A DNA stretch of 11,677 nt from Phoronis pallida. Taxonomy: Eukaryota; Phoronida; Phoronidae. Shown here one piece after another: positions 1 through 10,300 of the stretch. The stretch covers positions 1-11,677 of the forward strand of contig JAOXYC010201684.1 of NCBI GenBank assembly GCA_028565715.1, written 5' to 3'. Made by a program: the position numbers and the translations under genes. The notes below the pieces were generated by a model. The model did no database searches. It saw only the letters and a list, made by a program, of their open reading frames with translations, and was not told where the DNA came from. Numbering within the stretch: the stretch's first letter is position 1; each line of letters begins with the position of its first letter.

Positions 1-118
1 ACCGGTACCGTGAGTGCAACGTGAGTTAATTTCGCCAAAAGATGGCGGCACCAAAAACCCAAACACCAAGAAGGGTAACAAGCGGGGCAAGATGCCAGGG
101 ACAAGTCGCACCCGGGGG

Positions 119-200
119 TGCGTCATGCCCCACGCACAGGGTCATGCCTCGAAAAGGTGCGTCATGCCCCAGGTATGGTACGTTATGCCTCAATACCTAC
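119..200 (+). repeat. ~20-bp tandem repeat, four units
   Basis: The motif GT[C/T]ATGCC[C/T]C begins at 122, 141, 161 and 182, a spacing of 19-21 bases, with variable sequence between copies (for example ggtgc before units 1 and 3). This is a degenerate minisatellite. Confidence 0.7.
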
Positions 201-503
201 AACAATCCACATAGGCTACAAGGCTTTTATTTTTTATGTGTGCGTTTTGCCTCTTGGTATTGGCCGTCTTGCCCCGACTTGGGGCAAAAAGGCCACATTA
301 CAAAAAATATATAAACGTCTTGTACTCTTGAGAGGCACATTTTTAAAGTGTTTTATTGGCGTGAATGTGTAGCCTATGTGATTCTCCTTCGAACGCGCAT
401 AATCTCGACATATTGGGTGTTACTAAACGAAAAGTATGGCAGTTCGCGCTTAAGGGGTGCGGGCTGCCCCGTGTTACTCTATAGCTTGGGACAAGAGGTC
501 CCC

Positions 504-930
504 ATGGGGTCTCTTTCGGAAAACATATGGGCGCTCTTTCGGAAACAAAAATACCAAATAATCATTGCCCCTTAGGTAAGAGGTGATGTGCATGCGCGTT
601 TTTTCGTTTAGAAAATGAATACACTTTCATATGTAAAAAAAATATGTGATTCGAAATTAAGGACATAACAATCGGTTTTTGCACAGCTACTATGCCATTG
701 ATCTTAGTGACCCCACTTGAAAAAGACGTCAGTGACGTCTTCTGAACTGAAGTAACAGTTTGCAAAGGTCTTATAACATCTCAAATAGCAAATCATAATG
801 ATGTTCCAAAAACATGAGCAGTCTTTAAGCGTTTTAGCGTTTTGTGCATTGAGGCCCGTTCGGAAACGATCTGAACTTTTGAAAAGTGCGATTTGTCTCA
901 AGAAGGACTGCCCATGGGCGCTCTTTAGGA
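504..930 (+). repeat. Three dispersed copies of a 17-bp motif
   Basis: ATGGGGTCTCTTTCGGA (504-520), ATGGGCGCTCTTTCGGA (527-543) and ATGGGCGCTCTTTAGGA (914-930) match at nearly all positions. A further GGGGCGCTCT lies near 957. They look like remnants of a local repeat family. Confidence 0.6.
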
Positions 931-995
931 AAATTTCCGAAAGACCTATTTCAGGGGGCGCTCTCCCCGGTATAAAATTGTGTGGATATTTTCAG

Positions 996-1322
996 ATGGG
1001 CCTAAAAAGTTGAGTTTTGAATATGGCGGTATAAATGAATGTTCGGAAGACACATGCGTTGTCCTCGCTGACCGACCATTTACAGTACACTGTATCACGG
1101 ACGATGTTATGCCTGCGGTGATTATATTATATGGGACAACGATTAACGGAAAGAGCAATACCTTTTATCCAGCCATCACTCCTGGAAAGGGATCCACTCA
1201 CAAGGCCAGTCACACGTTTGATGTATCCAAGGGTCATGACGGATTGGTAATCTCGTGTATCGCAAACAACACACGGTATCCAAAGAAATGGCGTAACATT
1301 TCAATAGGTCTTGACGTTCTAG
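996..1322 (+). CDS. Exon: Ig-like domain 1
   Basis: The acceptor is tattttcag before 996 and the donor is CTAG/GTGTGT at 1322. The exon is 109 codons, phase 1-1, and starts with the G-P-[KNR] signature that opens most Ig exons of this gene. The B-strand cysteine lies in FTVHC and the F-strand cysteine in LVISCIANN, with 54 residues between them, as expected of an Ig fold. The usual C-strand tryptophan is missing (PAVIILYG in its place). An extra cysteine pair, ECSEDTC, precedes strand B. Two N-glycosylation sequons (NNT, NIS) near the end support an extracellular location. The subtype (I-set or V-set) cannot be settled by eye. Confidence 0.85.
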
Positions 1323-4300
1323 GTGTGTATGTATCAACTAAATATCAAGCTAGGTAATTTGAACCGCAGTCTATATTGTTGCATGATAAGCTTCTTCGAA
1401 GTTCTCCCACCAGAAGGGTAAAATATCATAAATCTCAAACTTGTCCAGTCACCAACACGGAGCTTGTAATTGAGGCATATTTTAATTTTTATTCATTTTG
1501 AAAATTATCCCTTGGACATCTTTAATTGGTAAGGGAACATTAGGGTTTTATTTATTTTGCATCTGCAAATTTAAATTAGCATTTTAAACAATGTTTCAGT
1601 TGGACCAAACAAAGTGACGCTAGAACAAGAGGGTGGTAACCTGGGACCAGACAAAACCATCATAATCAAAGATGGATCTGAACTGAAGCTAACTTGCAGA
1701 ACTGACTACGCGAAAAATGGAGTTGATTTGGAGATGTTCATACATAAATTTGGATCCTTGGCGAAAAGCACTTTGCCAATAACAACTATATCGAATACCA
1801 GTAACAACTTTAGCTCTAGTGTCACGCTGTTTATTAGAAGAGAGGACGATGATAGCAGAGTCAGTTGTGTTGCATCCAATGTCAGATCAAGTCGTATCAG
1901 TGCAAGCGATTTCTTGCTTATTGACGTAACAGGTACTGTTTTTCTGTCTTCATATGGTTCGTCTATCTACTATTCCAATAACGGCACAACCACCATAATT
2001 ATAAGTGTCTTTCATAACTGTTTTTTGGAGCCACAAATCCCCTTGATTGGTAGTTTTTGCTAAACCTACATGCGGTTGCACTACTACTCATGATCAAACC
2101 ACGACTAGTGATTTGACCACACAAGGCATGGACTATTTAGATAATACCAATTATATGATACACGAGAACAAATGTTGGCGTTCCACCATCAGGTTCCAAT
2201 AAAATCTTAATTTCGAAAATATATTCATCAAACATACTACCTTATTACAACTTTAATTCCAGTTGGTCCCCGGGAAATAAACACATTCCAATGTGTAGGA
2301 GGTAGAATGGCTCGCGCTGGTGACGAATGCGTGGCATTACTGGGCTCCTTGATAACTCTCAATTGTGTCACTGACATTGCACTACAGAATGTTGACTTTA
2401 ATTTTACAATGACTGATAAGAATGGCAAGATTACATCCCATATTGGTATTAGCCGTCGAACCGAGAAAAGTAACTACATAGGGAAGATTCAGCTAGAAGT
2501 ATCACGTGATTACCACGAAGTTACTGTTGTCTGTCTTGCCACAAACAGCCGTGACAGCTCACTGCACGTTTCTAGTCGACTGAGGATTAAAGTGAACCGT
2601 ATGTCTTATTACTTATGTTCTAGGAATGTTGAATCCATATATTAAACGGCTTTTAAATAGTCCTATCTCCACTCTGGTACACATATGAACTTGTGTGTAA
2701 AATGATTAAATAACTCATTGAAACGGTGCATTTTTGAATGAGTATTCCAAAAGTCAAAACGTAAGAGCAGTTTGATATCTAACAATTTGTATTTTTTGCA
2801 CCAGGGACGATGTTTGACACGTTAAGATCTGGTTAGAGGTTGGTCTAAAATAAACTAACCGGTTATAAAATTCTTGCCCTTGTCGAACCAAGATCGATGA
2901 TGTGTTTTTCTATTATTTCGTATTTGACCAAAAAATGAATTAGTGTCAAAGTGTAAAAACGATTTCCCTTAGCTGGTCCTCCCCGTGGTCCACATAGCGT
3001 AAAAATATCTTTTCCTAAACGTTCCACCACGGCACCGGATATGCAACCCCTTGTTGTCTCCGACGGACAGAGTATTGATATCAAGTGTGTGTCTGGTATC
3101 GCCAATACTGCCTCAGATATCTTCATTAATGCTATCACATCTGATGGAACGAACATGAACATTGAAACATGGGGGAAGCAAGCCTTCGACAACAACACCA
3201 ACGAAGCGTATGCAACATTTGTTGTAACTTATATTTACCACGCGGGTGTTATTGAGTGTGTTGCGAAAAACTCACGAAACTATCAACTGAAAGCGACTGG
3301 ACGGAAATATCTCGATGTAACAGGTAAAGGAAGGAAGTGCATCTTTATTTAGAAAACAACTTACTGCTCGATTTTTACGCTCGGTGAAAATTAGAATTGA
3401 AAAGAAGTTACCTTTAGTTTATCGGAAATCGAAATCATAAAAACTTGATACGCTAAGTCGCATGGTCGTGGTTAAGCCATCGCTAAAAATTATTACTTAC
3501 TCTAAAGTACCTCTCGATATGTTTGGTTCCAAAATGAGTACTTTAAAATAGCAATTCGACCCAGAGCAGATGATTATGGTAGCGCTACACGTTTGCTTTG
3601 CATTTGGACATTTAAAACAATCGCATGGACATATAACTTCTAATAACGTTCCCATTCAGTCTGTGGCGATTAAAGCTCCGACGACCGATGGGCGTCGTAA
3701 CATGTTAAGAAACTCAGGGATTTAAACTACAATGCAATAATTGCAATCAGCGTCGTCTGTGGTCATAACTAATATAATAGTAAAGATGGTATAAGTCATT
3801 GAACAGCGATGAACACTATTGTAAGTCTTTACCGTAACTTGAAAAGATTTAGTTTGTTTTAAAATTCCATGCCCTTGAATGTGTTGTTTTTCTTTGTTAT
3901 AGCTGGGCCATTTGATGCAACGTTGACAAGTGCAGATTCTGTGACTGAGGTGATCGGTGGCGAAGTGGTGGTCGGTCATGATAGTCCTTCAAAAATAAGA
4001 TGTACTTCATCTGTTCACCCCGCGGCACGAATTAGTTTCTTTTCAAATTTCACAAATGCCACATTGCCAACTAGACTTTCACAACAAGGACGTCTAAAGG
4101 AAGTAAGTAAGGAGTTGGCATTGCTACGCAGAATTGATCACCAGGAGGAACAGTTCACGTGTTTGCTGTGGAATGTGCGCGATCCAACACTTTCTGCGTC
4201 GGTAGTTGCCAGACTTAAAGTTGTCGGTAAGATCAACTATTTCAGCAATCAGATATTTTCGGTTGGAACAGAATTTGTAGTTAACCGCTTCAGAATCATT

Positions 4301-7300
4301 AGGAATTGGGTGTCATATAACTAATGCAATGTTTTTGTGGGAATTTAGACAGTCCGGAATGCCTTTCGAATGTTTTAAATCATTTCTTAGAATTGTGCTT
4401 CAGCAAACGAAAAACTCCAGAAAATGCACTAAGAGTTTCAACATTTTAACAACTTGTAAATCTTTGGTCTTGCAGTTCATGGTAAATGGGCGGCGTGGTT
4501 AGATTGGCAACCCTGTAGCACCACTTGTTCATATGGTAGCCGAACAAGAGTTCGCAAATGTACGAACCCACCACCTTCAACCAACGGGGGAAAGGACTGT
4601 AAAGGACCGCAAAAACATTACCAGTCATGTAATAACAAATATCCTTGTGACTATTTCTACCAAAGTAAGCAAAAACTAATATGATATAATAACTATATTT
4701 GATTTCATATTTACCTTAAGCTACGGCCACAATGGAACCCATTTCAAATCGATAAACTCTTTTTCGTCGTGGGACGTACATCGTACGACTAGTTTCGAAG
4801 GTTTTAGCCTCAATTTTGAAGTGACCAAAATACCTGTATGTATAAACATGTGGCGTAGAGAGCGATACATGATACAGGCAGTGTTAGTATTACGAGATAA
4901 CTATATTACTACAACTTGTATAATTTACGTTTTTGCCAAGTATGTTGATCATGTTGGTAAAGTTTTTTTTGTTTGTTTGTTTGTGTTCACGTTTAAGGAC
5001 GCAATTTACGTTTGATTTACCTGAAACTTTTACAGAACATGCGTATCCCGAAAGTCTGGACCCTATTGTTTTTGTCAAAATCAAATTCAAAATGGCGGCT
5101 CTGGCGGCCATTTTATGGTGTTTTTTAACGTTTTTTGACCATATCTCGGTCCCTATTGAACTTGGTGTGCGAGAAGATCTTTGAATGCTCTATCGGAAAA
5201 GTCTGATCCACTTTTCGCTACGACTTTTCGTTTTCGACTTATTAACGTTTTTTTCACCAAAATTTGTCTTGTGGGTGTGTATTTTTTGTCATGTTTGCCT
5301 AGACGGTCAGTGCCTAGAGTTACACATACGTGAATGTGCGTGTTCTACTCTGCGAATGGCCACTATGAGTATACGCGTGCTAGTAAGGCCGCCATTTTAC
5401 AAATTGAACGGTACAAGACACGTTTATCATTCGATCCACCATTTACGTAAGGTATGCTCCCTCATTTGCAGACGACTGGCCCGCGCCCGCAAGCTTGGGT
5501 GGCTAACTGGTCCCCGGTCGATTTTCCGGCAGGGGACCAGACTTCAAATAGCCGACCGGTATGGCCTGTTTCAATGGCGGCCTTCGACCAATCAGATTGT
5601 CCGTTGGCCAGAGTTTGGAAAAATTTAATGGTATTTGTCCAATCAGCGACACGCTATTAGCCGACAAGACTATGAAGCAGAACGAATGGCGATTGTAAAC
5701 ATTGGACTGTTGTCGATTCAACGAGTATATTTTCATAATTATCTCCTGGTAAGCGTTGGTAGTTATGTATAGGAAGATAACAGCCATAATAGTACACGAC
5801 TGAGGCACGGATTGCAAGTTGTTAGGTGGATTCAGTGCCCGGGATTTAGTAATGACAGTCGACAGAGCGATGCCGCATTTGGAAAACTGAGTACACCCTC
5901 AAGCATGCAATCCTTTACAAAGTGCACAGGCCCCGGGGCACAGGTCCGGGTTCACAGGTGCCATGGCTAGTAGAGATAGTGGTGATGTCTTAGACTCTGA
6001 GTTGATGTTTTTACTCAACATCCAGTGGTCACGGCAGGTGATGGGACTCAACAGTTCAATGGTGGTATGTCCACTTCTGATTTCAGTATATGACACTATG
6101 TCTGGTAAGCAAGGTTTTTGGGAAATCATGATCATAGATCATCTGACCATGTCCTTTGATTTTTCAGTAAGACATTTTTACTAAATGTAGCCGCAATGTC
6201 ATTTCAAAAGACCATTTCTATCCATGAAAACTGACCTAGCCAGCTTCCACAAAAATTATCAGTACTCTGCCTTCTTAACAACAAACACACAGGCCACAAA
6301 ACTGGGTACATGGGTCTCAAACCGGGAAAACAGACCTTACAAATTACCGAGATAGACAGACCCAAATACGGCGTGCACACACGTTCAATACCGTACCGGG
6401 TACACTGACAAAAAACTGGGCTCATGGACAATCCATTACTCTATGTGACTGGTTTTTAGATTTATGTACCCGGTATTTCGGGTGTGTGTGTACCCGGTAT
6501 TTCGGGTGTGTGTACCCGGTATTTTTGGTCTGTGTGCCTAGTTTTTAGGTCGATTGTTTGCCCAGTTTGAGCAGTTTGACACCAGTGTCCTGTTTGTAGC
6601 ATGTGTGCTTGTTGTTGCCAAGGCCTGGTAATGGGAATCATCCAACACCTCTTTCTGTGTCGTTGTAGTCCTATTGAGTCTTCTCACTTGATAAGTTGAG
6701 AGTGAATATGTAGTAAACAACTTTTTTTACTTCTGGAAATAATGTTTATTGTTAGCATGTATTTATTAATTCCTATACCTTTTTTCCAGGATATGGTGGC
6801 AAATCCCTTCCAATGTAGGATACATTAATCATGCAACGGTGCTGAAATGATCTTAGAGCTAATACCAAATAAAAGCTGATCAAGAGAAAATGGACAGAGT
6901 ACACCGCCAGGAGGATGAAAGCTATCATTGATTACTCACATGGCTAAGTCGCTTGACATTTGCTCATTTGCACAATATTGGAAGGAGATGTAAATAAGGG
7001 ACCGGAATAAGTGAAAACATACTGTCAGATGTTTTAATAACAAGAATTAATTACTTTTCCAAGAAAAAAATATTTGATGGATTTTTAGAGTTCCAAAAAA
7101 TTACACTAAAATAGTTTCCAAGAATTCTTATGAATTTGAAAAGACTGAAAAAGTACAAAATGAACTCTGATTGCCCTTCAGATGAATTTTTTATATATAT
7201 CATACTGTGTTACGTTTTAACCACTATCATGAACTTGGGACAATTATTACATGGATTTAATGATGGATGATTAATGGAATAAGGTGCACTTTTAGTGATG

Positions 7301-10300
7301 TACAATGCAAAGGCAGATTTAGTTCTGGATCCAGGTTTATTCATTAGGATTCAACCAAGCACAAACGCATTTTAACAGTCGGGCGTAATTATTATTTGCT
7401 TTGAGGGAACTATGCGGCTAACATCATTAGACACTTTCAGCACTCCGTTTTTGCGGGCGAAAAACGTACGTATCGTCTGATGACGTCACTGTCACGTGGT
7501 ATACTACGTTACGGGTATCATGCTACGGGCAAGAAACACGTAGAAATCGAGCCTCTACGTAAACGCTTTCCGTATCCAATTTTTTCGCATAACTCGAACT
7601 AACATTTAGATGATTTTTATGAAAGGAGTGTCTTAGGTGTATCTAGTACTCGAACAAATTCAAAATCAAAAAAATCTTCGGGTTTGGAGACGAAAAATTG
7701 TGATTTAATTAGGACGACCGAGTTTCGAAAATTTTCAATATGGCGGCTTTACGTTGCGTTAACAGGTTAAAAACGTAATGCTGAAAGAAACTTGACTGCG
7801 GATATGATGTGACGCCATTTTTATACGATACGTTTACGGATACGGATGGCTCGAAAACGTAGTGCTGAAAGTGTCTATTAATGGAATATTGGTGCTGAAA
7901 ACGAATTAGTTCGTTAATTAACCCTACAATCGCAACTTTTGTTTTGTTTGATTTTTTGCAACTGTCCTAACAGTACAACCATACAAGTAGTTCTGAAATG
8001 TTTAGAATGTCTTAGTGATTTATCAAAGCAAATATTATTATAATTCGAAATTACACACTCAAAAAGGATTCAAGTAGTGTTGAAGAAACACACATCTCGG
8101 TACTTTTAGGTCATTTCATTTCAAGTCAGTGTTTGAATAATTATTATTTATTTGTAGTTTGTTATTGCCATGACCCTGTTTTTAAATTAAATTTCGGAAA
8201 GATGTTTTAAAGAGTTCTTCTGATTGTTATGCCTTCTCATCACAACATTTTTTTTTGGAAATTGCTTTGGTTATTTTAATGGTTTCAAGTTTTTAAACTA
8301 TTAAAATAGCTGAGAATGAGTCTTAGTCAGTCGAAAATTATAACTTGCGATTTCATAGTTAGCCTTCTCAAAATGACTGCAGACAATCAAGATTATGACT
8401 TTTAAACTTTACAATTATTTGGCCATGAAGCAGATTCTACATTGTGCATGCGAACTCAATACAATTTTGCACAAATGTTCTCTGAGTGATAAGCTTTCGA
8501 ATGAACTGTAACAATTTTTCTGTAAGACTTACCGTTTTCGAGATATACGCGCATGCATTTTCAATGGCGGCTCTGGCGGTCATTTTGATTACAAATTGCA
8601 CTCTGAAAGCCACATTTTTTGTCGGATTCACTTCAAATTTCCAAAGATATGTGTAATGACAAGACCTATGACTGTCTGGTTTTTGTTGAAATCAAATTCA
8701 AAATGGCGGCTTTGGCGGCCATTTTATTTTTCAATTTTGCTCTACAGGCCACTTTTTTCGTTTCATTTACATCATATTGACACGCTCAAGTGCCTTTTTC
8801 ATGAATAACAGCTCTCAAACTTTTACAAAGGATTGAGCACTCTTGACTTCCGGTTATTTTATATTGCTTTTTGCCAAGTTCCGCTCCCTTAGAGCGCTTT
8901 CATTTATTTGTCGCTCTGTTTTACGTCATATGTTTGTACACACGGGTAAAGTCACATGAAATGGAGGACAGAACCTTCGAAACTAATCGTCATGAATTTA
9001 TGTAATATTGTGCTAATATTGATAAAGTGGTAATTATGAAAAAAACATCATTGTGATGAACACACGAACACAATGTTTTTTTTGTGAAATAGACAAGTCT
9101 TCCCTATACTGGTACATGTAAAAACGATGTTTTCAAATTAAAAACAGTGGGTCTATTTGTATCTTCTATAGTGTCCGCCTACCTATGGAGTCATTCCACT
9201 GATGTCAATGAGTCAAAGATGTTGATCCTGTTCATCACATCAACAATTATTATAACGTCCATTATCATGTACGTATGGCACATGCGCACATCGTATTCAA
9301 AGGAAAAGCAGAAGGACGAAGAAGAAGCTGGACTCGAGTTTCGACAACTTCTAAAAAAACTGGCAAAGCATGTCCGGACAAGCTTCGACACACATCCCCA
9401 TGACGCAGAGGATCTAAGAATAATTCAAAGAACCCAACAACTTCTTGGCGATATGTATCCTCAGATTAATTTGGAAAATGGTGACAATGGAAGAACTAAA
9501 CAGATACGGGAAAGATCATTTAATACACTCGAAGCGATGTTACTCGTGAGACATGAGCTGAATAGGGTAGCACTCATCCAAGCCAATAAATCGGAAGATA
9601 GAGATGCAATAAATGATGCTTTGAAGGCACTTGGGAGTTCATCAAAACTTGTAGATGATGCAGAGACTTTAGAAGACAAGAAATTAATTTTAAAGTCTAA
9701 AAAACTGATACTGGCTCTCTCACTAAAAGTAGCGCTCGAAACAGCTGAACAAGAAGGGAATTTGGACAGGATGGCAGACCTTTTGGAATATGTTGAAGCA
9801 AGAGGTCTTTCAACAATCATTGGATATTTTGAGACTGCAAAATTCAATTTGTCCGCACTAAAGGATTTGAAAGTCTTAAGGGAAGCTATTCATAAAATAA
9901 ATCGAAAGAAAATTGCGGAATTAAAGGCATACAAGTGTCCTCCCAAGGCCGTGCACGATACAATTGTGGCGTTTTTGCTCCTCCTTGGAGAAAGCGAGCG
10001 ATTTACGCGCGATTGGAAGAGATGTTTACGGGTTTTTGAAGTCGAGAAGGGTATACATTGGAGATTAATTCATTTTAAAGTTGAAACTCTGGACACTGCT
10101 ATTGCGGCACGGGTTCTGGAATTACTCAAAAAGTATACCAGTGATGACATTCGACATGTGAGTAAGACGGCGACTAAATTCTATAGATGGGCGCTTGCTT
10201 CAGCCAATTACAAACTAACCATAGCAAAGGAAAGTTTCGTAAAACCGGCACGCCTGAATGATCAAAGAAAAATGTTAAGGCGTAAAAGTCTCCGTCAAAC

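Larger units (their letters stand above)
1..995. other. Upstream intronic/non-coding region
   Basis: No exon could be supported here. The short open frames lack domain character and fall in repeats. The region ends in the acceptor at 994-995. A GTGAGT at 10-15 could be the donor of an upstream exon truncated by the window edge. It holds a 20-bp tandem repeat (119-200) and three copies of an ATGGGCGCTCTTTCGGA-like motif. Confidence 0.6.
4665..9147 (+). other. Large repeat-laden intron between TSP1 exon and membrane/tail exon
   Basis: About 4.5 kb, phase 1, GTAAGC to AAAACAG. It carries copies of a 139-bp repeat, a GC-richer block with a hairpin and two CCAATCAG boxes (5460-5660), a foldback with a short tandem repeat (6240-6640) and a MITE-like element (7430-7875). 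No additional Ig, TSP1 or other domain exon could be supported. Stretches 6650-7420 and 7880-8540 appear to be plain AT-rich intron. Confidence 0.7.

Noticed and set aside
119-200. CRISPR-like regular repeats
   Set aside because: Repeats are 10-12 bases with ~10-base gaps in an intron-bearing animal locus; this is a minisatellite.
970-976. TATAAAA just upstream of the first Ig exon
   Set aside because: It sits about 20 bases before a good acceptor whose exon is phase 1 and lacks a signal peptide, so it is intronic sequence rather than a promoter.
4101-4106. GTAAGT inside Ig exon 5
   Set aside because: Splicing there would remove the F-strand cysteine and break the phase pattern; the frame runs through to a better-placed donor.
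5185-5660. 147-residue open frame in the large intron
   Set aside because: Low-complexity and repeat-derived sequence with no domain pattern; it crosses the hairpin and GCCGCCAT repeat motifs.
5899-6135. 78-residue open frame on the minus strand, overlapping a 73-residue frame on the plus strand
   Set aside because: No recognisable domain, no splice context and overlapping frames on both strands. It may be a transposon remnant, but nothing supports a gene.
6780-6850. Strong pyrimidine tract and CAG (tttttccag) suggesting an extra exon
   Set aside because: In the phase-1 frame the sequence meets a TAG within ten codons, and no donor precedes it.
9150-9188. Possible second transmembrane helix before the main one
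   Set aside because: Only about 13 hydrophobic residues with Ser and Trp, followed by a sequon; this better fits an extracellular juxtamembrane segment.
9461-9847. 128-residue minus-strand open frame
   Set aside because: It is an antisense shadow of the Leu/Ser-rich coding exon, with no independent evidence.
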